This document shows positions 7,424-14,813 of a stretch of 16,127 nucleotides of DNA, piece after piece. The position numbers and the translations under genes are program-made. Below the pieces are notes generated by a model. That model was not told the origin of the DNA, ran no database searches, and worked only from the letters and a program-made list of their open reading frames with translations. Source of the DNA: Bacteroidales bacterium (GTDB taxonomy: Bacteria > Bacteroidota > Bacteroidia > Bacteroidales > UBA932); NCBI GenBank assembly GCA_017555445.1, contig JAFZGK010000110.1, positions 1 to 16,127 of the forward strand, written 5' to 3'. How positions within the stretch are numbered: position 1 is the stretch's first letter; every line of letters starts with the position of its first letter.

Positions 7424-9034
7424 TTAGAACAGACCTGGAGTATAACCTAACCAATGAAGTACTGTTTCACCCCAAACCAATATCATAACCCATGCTATGA
7501 ACATCATGGTGATACCGAACTTGAATGTATCGCTCCAGCTGTACTGGTTGGTCGTATATAGAAGTGCAGCCGGCTTACTGTTGAACGGCAGCACGTAAAC
7601 ATGTTCAATCAAAAGGGACACCGGGAATGAAAGGCTGAGAGGAGGGAATCCGAACTGCTGCTCCACACCGATTGCAATCGGTACGAACACGAGGGTTCTC
7701 ATGTTCTTCGACTGGAAAAGCAGGGCGCTCAGAAGCATGAGGCCAGTAAGAAGTATGTACAGAACGATGAACGGAGTCTGAGCTGTAATACCTAACGCAT
7801 CCATTCCTGCTCCTACCATCATTGCAGGAAGGTCTGTAGCATTGAGACCTGAACCAATGACATATGCACCTGCAGAGAAGAGCATAAGATGCCATGGAAT
7901 ATCCACATCATTCCACTTCACCACACCGATGCCCGGCATGAGGGCGATGATGGCACCTATAAGGACTACAACCTCTGCTGAAACTCCATGCCAGCTCTCG
8001 GTCACCCACATGATGAGTACACCTGCGAAGATGGCGATGGACTTGTATTCTTCCATTCTCATGGCTCCCATAGACTCGAGCTCGTGGCGCAGACGCTCCA
8101 TTCCACCCTGGATCTGAGGCTGCTTTTCTTCCGGCTTGAGAGGGAATATCACCTTTACACCGATGAACCAGCCGATGAGGAGAAGAATCATTGCAAGTGG
8201 GAAAGCCGCTACCAGCCAGTCTGAATAGATCATTGTAACTGAACTATATGCACCGGTAAGGAGCGACACGGCAAGGAGGTTTGCACCTGAGCCGGTCATA
8301 AAGGCACTTGCACCTATATTGATCTGGAAAAGGTTCTGGAGGACAAGGTTACGTCCGAAATTGTTACGCTCACCCTGACTTGCTCCGAAGATTGCCGCCA
8401 CGACCATGAAGATAGGAAGGAGGATCGTCGCCTTTACTGTCGTAGCGGAGATGAAGAGTGAAAGGACAACATTGATTACAAGAAAACTGAAGAAGATACC
8501 TGCTGCACTCTTACCGAACTTGAGCACGAACCAGAGAGCGAATCTCTTGGCCACTCTTGTCTTCACAAGCATGCTGGCAAGGACGAAAGAGAGGATGTTA
8601 AGCCACATTACAGGGTGTCCGAGCTGGGCAAAGGCATCCTTCTGAGTCGTAACTCCACATAAGATGACACCAAGAATCACCATAAGCGAGGTCAGGTAGC
8701 TCTGCACCGCCTCAGTGATCCAAAGCACGATGGATGCACAGAAGATTGCAAGCATGGCGTAGCAGGCTCTTATGAATGCAGCTTCACCGATCACGTTCAA
8801 TCTTGCCTGGGCCTTGTCTGAAAGTCCTGAAAAATCAAGATTGTCGAATAACGGGATGTCCACCACCCAATAAAGAAGAATGAAGACAATGGCAGCTATA
8901 GGTCCGCCGAGACGGGCCATCCACTTCTCGAATCCGGATTTTTCCATCTTCGGAAGTTTCTCCACCTTATAGTTATTCATATCCAGCGGGTCGAATGCCT
9001 GCTCCTGGTCAAGTTCAGTGTTCTTGTCAGTCAT
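7424..9034 (-). CDS. DASS/SLC13-family anion transporter
   Basis: A 536-residue polytopic inner-membrane protein with about 11-12 helices, matching divalent anion:sodium symporters (dicarboxylate, sulfate or phosphate carriers). The ATG at 9034 (MTDKNTELDQ) is chosen because the 14-codon upstream extension would be translated from the stem of a terminator hairpin. Family landmarks: an ISATTVKATILLP segment (about 195-207) at the first SNT substrate/sodium motif; TGSGANLLAV (about 247-256); and FQSKNMRTLVFVPIA (about 441-455) at the second SNT. Both SNT motifs are altered, to SAT and SKN, so sodium coupling or substrate may differ from studied members. A soluble loop of about 45 residues splits the two halves. 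Its TAA abuts the next ATG. Given the phosphate-related neighbours, an anion such as phosphate is possible, but substrate cannot be read from sequence. Confidence 0.9.
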   Translation of the reverse strand: MTDKNTELDQEQAFDPLDMNNYKVEKLPKMEKSGFEKWMARLGGPIAAIVFILLYWVVDIPLFDNLDFSGLSDKAQARLNVIGEAAFIRACYAMLAIFCASIVLWITEAVQSYLTSLMVILGVILCGVTTQKDAFAQLGHPVMWLNILSFVLASMLVKTRVAKRFALWFVLKFGKSAAGIFFSFLVINVVLSLFISATTVKATILLPIFMVVAAIFGASQGERNNFGRNLVLQNLFQINIGASAFMTGSGANLLAVSLLTGAYSSVTMIYSDWLVAAFPLAMILLLIGWFIGVKVIFPLKPEEKQPQIQGGMERLRHELESMGAMRMEEYKSIAIFAGVLIMWVTESWHGVSAEVVVLIGAIIALMPGIGVVKWNDVDIPWHLMLFSAGAYVIGSGLNATDLPAMMVGAGMDALGITAQTPFIVLYILLTGLMLLSALLFQSKNMRTLVFVPIAIGVEQQFGFPPLSLSFPVSLLIEHVYVLPFNSKPAALLYTTNQYSWSDTFKFGITMMFIAWVMILVWGETVLHWLGYTPGLF

Positions 9035-9046
9035 AGTTTCAAATTT

Positions 9047-9079
9047 AAAAAGCAGTGGCCTGCGGCTGCAGGCCACTGC
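9047..9079 (-). terminator. Intrinsic terminator between CYTH and DASS genes
   Basis: A perfect 12-bp inverted repeat, GCAGTGGCCTGC at 9052-9063 with 9068-9079 and a 4-nt loop, is followed on the minus strand by TTTTT (9051-9047). It begins 6 bp after the CYTH stop codon and ends only 12 bp before the DASS ATG. This should end the upstream transcription unit, or act as an attenuator for the genes beyond it. Confidence 0.85.
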
Positions 9080-9085
9080 AGGTAA

Positions 9086-9559
9086 TTATTTCTCCCAATT
9101 CTTGTATGGGTTCTTCATAAGCATAGAGTTGTAGTACTTCACATCTCCGGTAACCTCTTCACCGAGCCACTCAGGCTTTACAAAAGCCTCGTCCTCAGCA
9201 GCGAGTTCAACTTCAGCTACAACAAGGCCTTCGTTGTCACCGTAGAATTCGTCTACCTCATAAGTATGGTCACCAGCCTCAACAAGGTAACGTGTCTTGT
9301 CGATCACGCCTGGCTCGCAGATCTGAAGAAGGTCCTGAACCTCAGCTACAGGAATTTCCTTCTCCCACTCGAAACGGCTTGCACCGCTTGCTGAGCCGAT
9401 GCCCTTGATAGTGATGAATCCCTTCTCACCTTTTACGCGGACACGTACTGTGCGCTCTGGAACTGAGCTGAGATAACCCTGTGTGATACGGGTAGCCTTC
9501 TTTGCAAACGGCTTGAAGTCGCCTGCAACCAAGAATTTTCTTTCGATTTCCTGTGCCAT
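9086..9559 (-). CDS. CYTH-domain triphosphate tunnel metalloenzyme
   Basis: A 157-residue single-domain protein of the CYTH/TTM superfamily, whose bacterial members mostly hydrolyse inorganic tripolyphosphate or related triphosphates using divalent metal. The start at ATG 9559 (MAQEIERKFLV) lies 4 nt after the upstream stop and puts the signature ExExK at E4, E6, K8. The tunnel residues are all present: R39 and R41 (TVRVRV), K52 (ITIKG), E64 and E66 (FEWEKEIP), K88 and R90 (DKTRY), E101 and D103 (YEVDEF), E116 and E118 (AEVEL). It is the last gene before a strong terminator. Its neighbour upstream is a second, divergent member of the fold. Adenylate cyclase activity is a less likely alternative; substrate is inferred from the family. 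Confidence 0.92.
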   Translation of the reverse strand: MAQEIERKFLVAGDFKPFAKKATRITQGYLSSVPERTVRVRVKGEKGFITIKGIGSASGASRFEWEKEIPVAEVQDLLQICEPGVIDKTRYLVEAGDHTYEVDEFYGDNEGLVVAEVELAAEDEAFVKPEWLGEEVTGDVKYYNSMLMKNPYKNWEK

Positions 9560-9563
9560 GATA

Positions 9564-10202
9564 CTACTCGTTTGCAAGTGGTTTGTCAGACATACCGATC
9601 ACGCGCTTGATAGCCTGGAGGTAGTTGATGTTCTCAACACCCTCGAGACCGCAGTCAGCGATGGTCTTCTTGATATCCTCGATCTCAGTAGACTCAGAGT
9701 TGATGGTCACAACCTTAGCGCCGTTGATAAGAACGTTACCTACCTCGCAGATAGTGTTGTTCACCATGTAGCCGAAACGCTGCTTGTGTACGCGTACAGC
9801 TGCAAGATCAGGATTAGCCTTCACCATTGCGATGAACTCATCGTAAGTGTACTCATCCTTGTCAAGTGCAGGCATCTCAACCATGAATGCAGGGAACACC
9901 TCGTTCTCAAGCACAGTGCGTGAGATAGGGAATTCACCCTTCATGAGAGGATTCCACTGCTCGAGACCGTCAACAGTCTGAACATAAGTCTTGATGTCCA
10001 TCTTGCCGTTACGGATCTTGGTATTGTTGATGTCATTCTTGTTAGAGATGATATAGATCTCGTCGCTTTCGCGCTCCCATACCTTTTCAGGAACCGGTAC
10101 TGAAAGACGAGCCATTCTCTTGTGTGCCTCGCAGAAGCACTGTCCGAATGAGCGGAACTCAAAGCGTGGCTTTGAGATTTCACCGATTTTCAATTCTGCC
10201 AT
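9564..10202 (-). CDS. Degenerate CYTH/TTM-like protein
   Basis: A 212-residue protein with no obvious name, but its pattern follows the CYTH protein encoded next to it. TKIRNGKMDIKT (K62, R64, K71) parallels the R-x-R ... I-x-I-K strands. EQWNPLMKGEFPI parallels FEWEKEIPV. VHKQRFGYMV (K140, R142) parallels IDKTRYLV. CEVG and TINSE parallel the YEVDE and AEVEL acidic strands. The basic phosphate-binding positions are kept, whereas several acidic metal ligands are lost (the N-terminal ExExK is FEFRSF; ExD is reduced to EVG). It may bind a phosphate polymer or triphosphate without hydrolysing it, or pair with the active paralogue. The genes are 4 nt apart. Homology here is my by-eye alignment, not a database match. 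Confidence 0.8.
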   Translation of the reverse strand: MAELKIGEISKPRFEFRSFGQCFCEAHKRMARLSVPVPEKVWERESDEIYIISNKNDINNTKIRNGKMDIKTYVQTVDGLEQWNPLMKGEFPISRTVLENEVFPAFMVEMPALDKDEYTYDEFIAMVKANPDLAAVRVHKQRFGYMVNNTICEVGNVLINGAKVVTINSESTEIEDIKKTIADCGLEGVENINYLQAIKRVIGMSDKPLANE

Positions 10203-10223
10203 AGTAAATCCTATGATTGAAAA

Positions 10224-10850
10224 TTACATGTTAGGCTCCTGTTCGATGTCGCCAGTCTTAGCACCGTTAGCCTTACCCTTGGTTGGAGCTGCATATGCCC
10301 ATGCACCTGTTCCGTCCGGTACGCGTGAGAAAGTGTTCTTCTTGTTGTTCTCGAAGCCAGAAACCTGGTTCCAGCCTGCACCTTCCTCACCACGTGTAAA
10401 TACATCAAGAACAGCACCCTCAGCATCCTGGAGCTCGATCTTTACGTTCTTCTTACCTGAAAGACCACCCTTGAACACATGGTTAGCGCTCTCATATGCA
10501 TATGCTGGATCACCATCCTCTGCAGGATCAGAAAGGTCAGAGCTCTCAAGAACTACATAACCCTTAGCAGCGATCTTCATACCTGCCTTACCAGTCCAAG
10601 TTGTGCTCTTGCCACCATCCTTAGATGAGTCATACTTTACAAGGCAGATACCCTCAAGAGAAATCTCCTTGTCAGTTGTGTTGTAGAGCTCGATGTACTT
10701 GTCAGCACCTGAAAGTTCGTTAAGTGCAAGACCTTCAACCTTTGCCTGGTCTTCTTCACCTGCACCGCTGCCGTCTACTACAGGATTATTCTTATCACAT
10801 GCAACAAGTGCGAATGCAGCCGCAGCTGCGAGAACGAGAATTTTTTTCAT
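10224..10850 (-). CDS. Lamin-tail-domain lipoprotein
   Basis: A 208-residue secreted lipoprotein. MKKILVLAAAAAFALVAC is a type II signal peptide with the lipobox cysteine at C18. An acidic linker (DGSGAGEEDQ) follows. Residues about 38-195 look like a lamin tail domain (LTD): LALNELSGADKYIELYN, then EISLEGICLVKYD, and near the end NTFSRVPDGTGAWAYA, the usual closing motif. LTD lipoproteins are often surface-exposed in Bacteroidota. It sits 41 bp after the porin stop and 21 bp before the TTM-like gene, so it is probably co-transcribed. It could be an outer-membrane partner of the porin or a capture module for a phosphorylated polymer. The domain call is good; the role is unknown. Confidence 0.88.
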   Translation of the reverse strand: MKKILVLAAAAAFALVACDKNNPVVDGSGAGEEDQAKVEGLALNELSGADKYIELYNTTDKEISLEGICLVKYDSSKDGGKSTTWTGKAGMKIAAKGYVVLESSDLSDPAEDGDPAYAYESANHVFKGGLSGKKNVKIELQDAEGAVLDVFTRGEEGAGWNQVSGFENNKKNTFSRVPDGTGAWAYAAPTKGKANGAKTGDIEQEPNM

Positions 10851-10891
10851 AACTTTTTTAATTTAATGGTTTATAATTGATTAGATATAGT

Positions 10892-12301
10892 CTAGAATGC
10901 AACCTGGAAACGTGCAGCGATCATATGGTAGTCAATACCATTTCCGCTACCTCCGTTAAGGATGTCGCCTGGATATGCACATACGTTGCCGCTAGCATCG
11001 TAACCTGTGCTGTATGGCTTCTTGGCAGTCTTGTCAGTTCCGTCCTGAGCACCCTTACCGTTAGCGAAGACATCCTGATCGTTGTACTGATAATTGATCA
11101 CGAACTTGACGTTACGTGTCACATGGAAGTTAAGACCGAGTGAATAAGCATATGCAGATCCACCCATCACATACTTGGAGATGTTGAAGTCAGCATACTC
11201 AACGCGAGCGCAGAGCTCGATGTCACCCCAGTTCTTACCATTGTTTGTACGGGTGTACTTAGCTCCACCGGCGTCATAGTTCTGGCTTCCGCCGAAGAGG
11301 AGGTAACCAGCCTGAACATACCAACCCCATGCCTGCTGCATATTAGGAGATTCACCTACCTTGTCTGCCCACTTAGCCTCATCTACGAAAGGCTTACGTG
11401 CAATATATGCAGCCTCATAACGGAGTCCCTTATGGTGACCAGCAACCTCGAATGTATAAGCAAGCTCATGATTGAGATACTGGATTGCGTCTGTGTCCAT
11501 ATACTTCTTACGGTTTACACCTGTAGTGTTACGAGTGCTGTAGCGTACTGCATTATAACCGTCTGTAGAAGAAGTCTTAGGATTTCTGTAAGAAACTGCT
11601 GCTCCGATATGGAGAGAAGATGTTGTAGATTTGTGAAGCGGGCGATAAACCAACTTACCTGTGTAAGAAAGACCTGCATTCAAGCCGTAGTCCTTGTTAC
11701 CGTCCTGGAAAGCTGTCATAGTCTCTGCATCCTCAAGAGCTGGTCCGAACACACCTGCAGATGCCCAGAGAGCAGGGATAGAATACTTCACATTGACACC
11801 CATGTGGCGTGAAGGTGCAAGATAAGTCACCATCGGACGCTCCATGAACTGAAGATAACGTGAAGTTGTGTTTCTCTGGATAGAGAAGTTCTCCTTGAAG
11901 TTACCCAACTTGATTTCAAGGTTCTCAACGCCTGTGAAGCCGAGGTAAGCATCCTTGATCTCAGGAGTACCGCTTGTCCAGTCAGTATCAAGCTCACCAT
12001 ACCAGTTCTTGTCGAGCTGAGCCTTTACCGCGAAACGTGTACGACGCATAAGCATACCGTTACCGATCTGAGTAAGATTCTTGTCATAGCCGAAGAATAC
12101 AGCTGCATCTCCCTGAACGCGGATATCGAACCAGAACTTATAGTTGGCGTCCTTGTTCTGGAAAACGAGGATACCATCCTGAACTGCTGCGTTTACAGGA
12201 GTTGAGCTTACCTTCTGACCATACTGGTTCACATCAGTCTGCTGAGCGAACGCAATCATCGACGCCAGAAGCGCGAAAGAAAGTAGAAATACTTTTTTCA
12301 T
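10892..12301 (-). CDS. Phosphate-selective porin O/P family outer-membrane protein
   Basis: A 469-residue beta-barrel protein. It has an N-terminal signal peptide (MKKVFLLSFALLASMIAFA, cleavage before Q20) and ends in the aromatic residue F typical of outer-membrane barrels. The body carries porin O/P features: a RRTRFAVKAQLDKNWYGELD strand pair near residues 86-105, DAYLGF, and LEIKLGNFKENFSIQ followed by FMERP. Alternating hydrophobic strands continue to the end. Family members in Pseudomonas (OprP/OprO) take up phosphate and polyphosphate. In Bacteroidota the family is broader, so selectivity is inferred from the neighbours, a Pit-accessory protein and a PiT-like regulator. It begins 28 bp after the regulator's stop, with no separate promoter consensus in the gap. 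Confidence 0.92.
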   Translation of the reverse strand: MKKVFLLSFALLASMIAFAQQTDVNQYGQKVSSTPVNAAVQDGILVFQNKDANYKFWFDIRVQGDAAVFFGYDKNLTQIGNGMLMRRTRFAVKAQLDKNWYGELDTDWTSGTPEIKDAYLGFTGVENLEIKLGNFKENFSIQRNTTSRYLQFMERPMVTYLAPSRHMGVNVKYSIPALWASAGVFGPALEDAETMTAFQDGNKDYGLNAGLSYTGKLVYRPLHKSTTSSLHIGAAVSYRNPKTSSTDGYNAVRYSTRNTTGVNRKKYMDTDAIQYLNHELAYTFEVAGHHKGLRYEAAYIARKPFVDEAKWADKVGESPNMQQAWGWYVQAGYLLFGGSQNYDAGGAKYTRTNNGKNWGDIELCARVEYADFNISKYVMGGSAYAYSLGLNFHVTRNVKFVINYQYNDQDVFANGKGAQDGTDKTAKKPYSTGYDASGNVCAYPGDILNGGSGNGIDYHMIAARFQVAF

Positions 12302-12329
12302 TGTTTTAAGGTTTAATAGTTAATTGTTG

Positions 12330-13952
12330 TTATATGGATTTAATAAAATTCACAAGATTGTCTCCTTTGGCGAGTCCCAGCTTCTGACGAAGTCTATATC
12401 TGCTGATCTCGACACTCTTTGTAGTTATATTCATCAGAGATGCTATATACTTGGAGGAGAAACCCAATCTCAGCAGAGTGGCAAGCCGCTTTTCCTGCTG
12501 TGTAAGATTCGGGAAGTTCTCAGAAAGCTTCGCACTGAAATCCTCATGAAGAGACTCCGCCTGAGCATAGAAATACTGAGAATCCACATCACTTTCATAA
12601 GAGAGACGCTGCTGTATAGCCGACCCTAGTTCTGCAACCAGATTCTCCTTCTCCATGACATCTTCTGTCTTCGTCATCCTCTTGACTGTATCATTGAGGG
12701 ATTCAAGAAATTCCCTCTGCTCTACTATACTCAGGGCCACATTCATGACTTCCTGCTTCTTCATCTCTATCGCATTATGCAAGGCCTGATTCTCAGAAAG
12801 GACAACTTTCAGCTCCATGTCTATCAAAGCACGGCTATGCTCATAAATCTGCTGGCGCTGGGCGTAAAGTATACGGTCGGTAGCCTCCCTGTTGACCTGC
12901 TCTCCTTTGACATATTTTGCAAATCCAAGAAATATCAGAATCAGAATGGATGCCGCAACCACCACAAATCCTACCATTGCATCTCCTGCTCCCTGCCCCA
13001 TGATAAGCAGAAGCAGATAGGAGAGAAAGAACGACAAGACAGGAACTGCTGTTACTGCAACCATCTCATGGGCATATATCTTATTGTCTACAAGTCGGGA
13101 TTTCTGAGCTAATTCCGTTCCGGCCACTGATGCTGCTACAAGAGTTGAAACAGACAATGGTACAGGACAGAGGTCAAGAAGAGATGTCGTCTTGTCAAAT
13201 GACATGAAAAGCATGGTAGCTGCTACTGAAAAGCCGACTGAAACTACAGCATAAATTGAAAAGTCAGCAAAGACTCCTGAATCCTCTCTTTCAGAATTCA
13301 TCATTATGAGCATGACTGCTCCGACTATTATGGCCACATATGCCATCACCTCATTTCCGGAGATCATCATATCATTGATTCCCGATATGAAACCTCCCCA
13401 GTTCAGACCTATTGCTGCAGCCGTAAAGACGATGCAGAATATGATGACATGTCTCATGTAGAAAGACAATGTGATCATATGGATCTTGATTCTCGACAGT
13501 AAGAAACGCAGAATGAATCGTACTGCAAATGCGGATACGAATGCTATTGCCGGGGCTGCTATGAATGACAGAATATACTTTAAATCAGCTGCTGAGAAGG
13601 TACCGTGCATGCAGCAGAAGGCGCAAAGTGATCCAAGGATGGCATAAACTGCAGAACCCCTTACAGAGAAGAGGCTCAATGTCAGAAGAGATATGAAGGA
13701 TGCCATGAGGACTACAAGCATCGAACTGCTGTCGGCCATATAGATGCAGATGTGTTCTGAAACTGCGGTTCTTACGGAGCCGTTCTTTGAACACCACAGG
13801 AATAAGAGAAGAATGATGAAGACTATTACATTGAAATCCTTTGTCCTCAAGGCACATGTCGGTGCATATACACCGACAATGCTTCTGTACTCATTGGTGA
13901 AGAACCATAATGATACAGCTGCAACAAATAATATGAGGCAAAGCATTCCCAT
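12330..13952 (-). CDS. PiT-like membrane domain fused to LuxR-type HTH regulator
   Basis: A 540-residue protein. Residues 1-345 are about ten membrane helices in two halves that resemble the PiT phosphate permease. In half one, NEYRSIVGVYAPTCALRT (20-37) sits where PiT has NGFHDxANAI...TRAL, and SVRGSAVYAILGSL (96-109) sits where PiT has P-S-T-T-H-A. In half two, GINDMM (191-196) resembles GANDVA, and PVPLSVSTLVAASVAGTELAQK (263-284) resembles PVSTTHxxxGAIxGxGLA. The key histidine and aspartate of the first motif are R and S here. Residues about 352-455 form a coiled coil. Residues 484-536 are a LuxR/GerE-type HTH (LTQQEKRLATLLRLGFSSK ... ITTKSVEISRYRLRQKLGL). It starts 1 nt after the DUF47 stop. 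I infer a membrane-bound, DNA-binding phosphate sensor; whether it still transports is unknown. Confidence 0.85.
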   Translation of the reverse strand: MGMLCLILFVAAVSLWFFTNEYRSIVGVYAPTCALRTKDFNVIVFIILLLFLWCSKNGSVRTAVSEHICIYMADSSSMLVVLMASFISLLTLSLFSVRGSAVYAILGSLCAFCCMHGTFSAADLKYILSFIAAPAIAFVSAFAVRFILRFLLSRIKIHMITLSFYMRHVIIFCIVFTAAAIGLNWGGFISGINDMMISGNEVMAYVAIIVGAVMLIMMNSEREDSGVFADFSIYAVVSVGFSVAATMLFMSFDKTTSLLDLCPVPLSVSTLVAASVAGTELAQKSRLVDNKIYAHEMVAVTAVPVLSFFLSYLLLLIMGQGAGDAMVGFVVVAASILILIFLGFAKYVKGEQVNREATDRILYAQRQQIYEHSRALIDMELKVVLSENQALHNAIEMKKQEVMNVALSIVEQREFLESLNDTVKRMTKTEDVMEKENLVAELGSAIQQRLSYESDVDSQYFYAQAESLHEDFSAKLSENFPNLTQQEKRLATLLRLGFSSKYIASLMNITTKSVEISRYRLRQKLGLAKGDNLVNFIKSI

Positions 13953-13953
13953 T

Positions 13954-14601
13954 CTACAAGGTTCTCCTGATTGCCATCACGGCAAGCTGATCAGCAACAG
14001 ATTCTGCACCCTTTGACAGATTTTCGATATGGAGGGCAAAATATCTGAGATGAAACTTTTCACTGAGCTTGAGGGACGGCATATTATGAAAGACTGTCCT
14101 CTTGATTGTCTGAGAATACTTTACAGCCTCCTTTGCATAGAAATATGCTCGGCTGATCTTATCCGGAACCGACTCAGGAGACCTGAAATAAGCCTTCGCA
14201 GCAGGAATTACAGCTTCAACCGCCAAAGTGGAGAACTCTGTAAGTTTCATGAATTCCGGATTGAGTTCAGAAGGGATATAAGGAGTCTCGATCTCAAACT
14301 GGAAAAGACTGTCATTGAGCATTGCGGTAATATCTCTGGTCTTTTCAAAAAGACGCATGATATCTCCTCTGGAACGCACAAGAGTAGTCTGGGTATAAAG
14401 AGCGTTCTCGATCTCACGTCTGAGCACACCGGACTCGCTGTCCAAAGCAGACATTCTCATCAGTTTCTCATTGAAGTCATTGACGTTGGAATACAGATAA
14501 TCCTTGACGCCTTCCTTGAACACAAGTACGGACTGGTCCATCAAATCGAAGTATCTGTCGATGTCTTCAATAAGCTTATTTGCTTTCTTTCTTCCGAACA
14601 T
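13954..14601 (-). CDS. DUF47 / PhoU-like Pit accessory protein
   Basis: A 215-residue, all-helical cytoplasmic protein of the DUF47 family, distantly related to PhoU and usually encoded beside PiT phosphate permeases. Family signs are LRREIENALYTQTTLVRSRGDIMRLFEKTRDI (about 60-91), with acidic and polar residues that bind metal clusters in PhoU relatives, and ENLSKGAESVADQLAVMAI near the C-terminus. The length is normal. Its stop codon is followed after 1 nt by the ATG of the PiT-like/LuxR fusion, the same gene pair seen in ordinary pit operons, which supports the PiT reading of the next gene. A candidate -7 element lies 29-36 bp upstream. It probably modulates the sensor or transporter next door. 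Confidence 0.9.
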   Translation of the reverse strand: MFGRKKANKLIEDIDRYFDLMDQSVLVFKEGVKDYLYSNVNDFNEKLMRMSALDSESGVLRREIENALYTQTTLVRSRGDIMRLFEKTRDITAMLNDSLFQFEIETPYIPSELNPEFMKLTEFSTLAVEAVIPAAKAYFRSPESVPDKISRAYFYAKEAVKYSQTIKRTVFHNMPSLKLSEKFHLRYFALHIENLSKGAESVADQLAVMAIRRTL

Positions 14602-14629
14602 TTGACGCTATTTCTCTATCAATAATAGA

Positions 14630-14637
14630 CAAAGATA
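14630..14637 (-). promoter_or_regulatory. Candidate -7 promoter element of the phosphate cluster
   Basis: On the minus strand, 14637-14630 reads TATCTTTG, matching TAnnTTTG. A start site near 14623 would leave a 22-nt leader before the DUF47 ATG. No clear TTTG or TTG is seen at the expected upstream distance, so it may need an activator or may be a chance match. Confidence 0.4.
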
Positions 14638-14690
14638 GTTTTTTTTACTTTGTAGAGGAATAAACTTAGATAATATCAAAAGATAAAGTC

Positions 14691-14726
14691 CCCTATAAAT
14701 CAATGCTTAGATATTGATTATAAGGG
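14691..14726. promoter_or_regulatory. Inverted repeat upstream of the phosphate cluster
   Basis: AATCAAT (14698-14704) and ATTGATT (14713-14719) form a 7-bp inverted repeat with an 8-nt gap. It is extended, after a 3-nt symmetric mismatch, by CCCT/AGGG (14691-14694, 14723-14726). It lies about 55-90 bp upstream of the candidate -7 element, in the 212-bp gap between rnr and DUF47. It could be an operator for a dimeric regulator or a weak terminator after rnr; the following sequence is not a clean T-run. Confidence 0.4.
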
Positions 14727-14813
14727 ATTTATAAATAAATTATCATCTACCTGAAAATTCTGCATGAGAGGAATTGTAGAGGTTTTTGACAGCAATTAAG
14801 TATAGATCACATC

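Noticed and set aside
9035..9076. Longer DASS start (14 extra N-terminal residues)
   Set aside because: Those codons overlap the T-run and stem of a strong terminator and look unlike the family; the ATG at 9034 fits better.
12330..13952. Plain LuxR sensor with an unrelated membrane domain
   Set aside because: The PVPLSVSTLVAASVAGTELAQK segment, the two-half layout and the adjacent DUF47 gene all favour a PiT origin, though an HMM check is needed.
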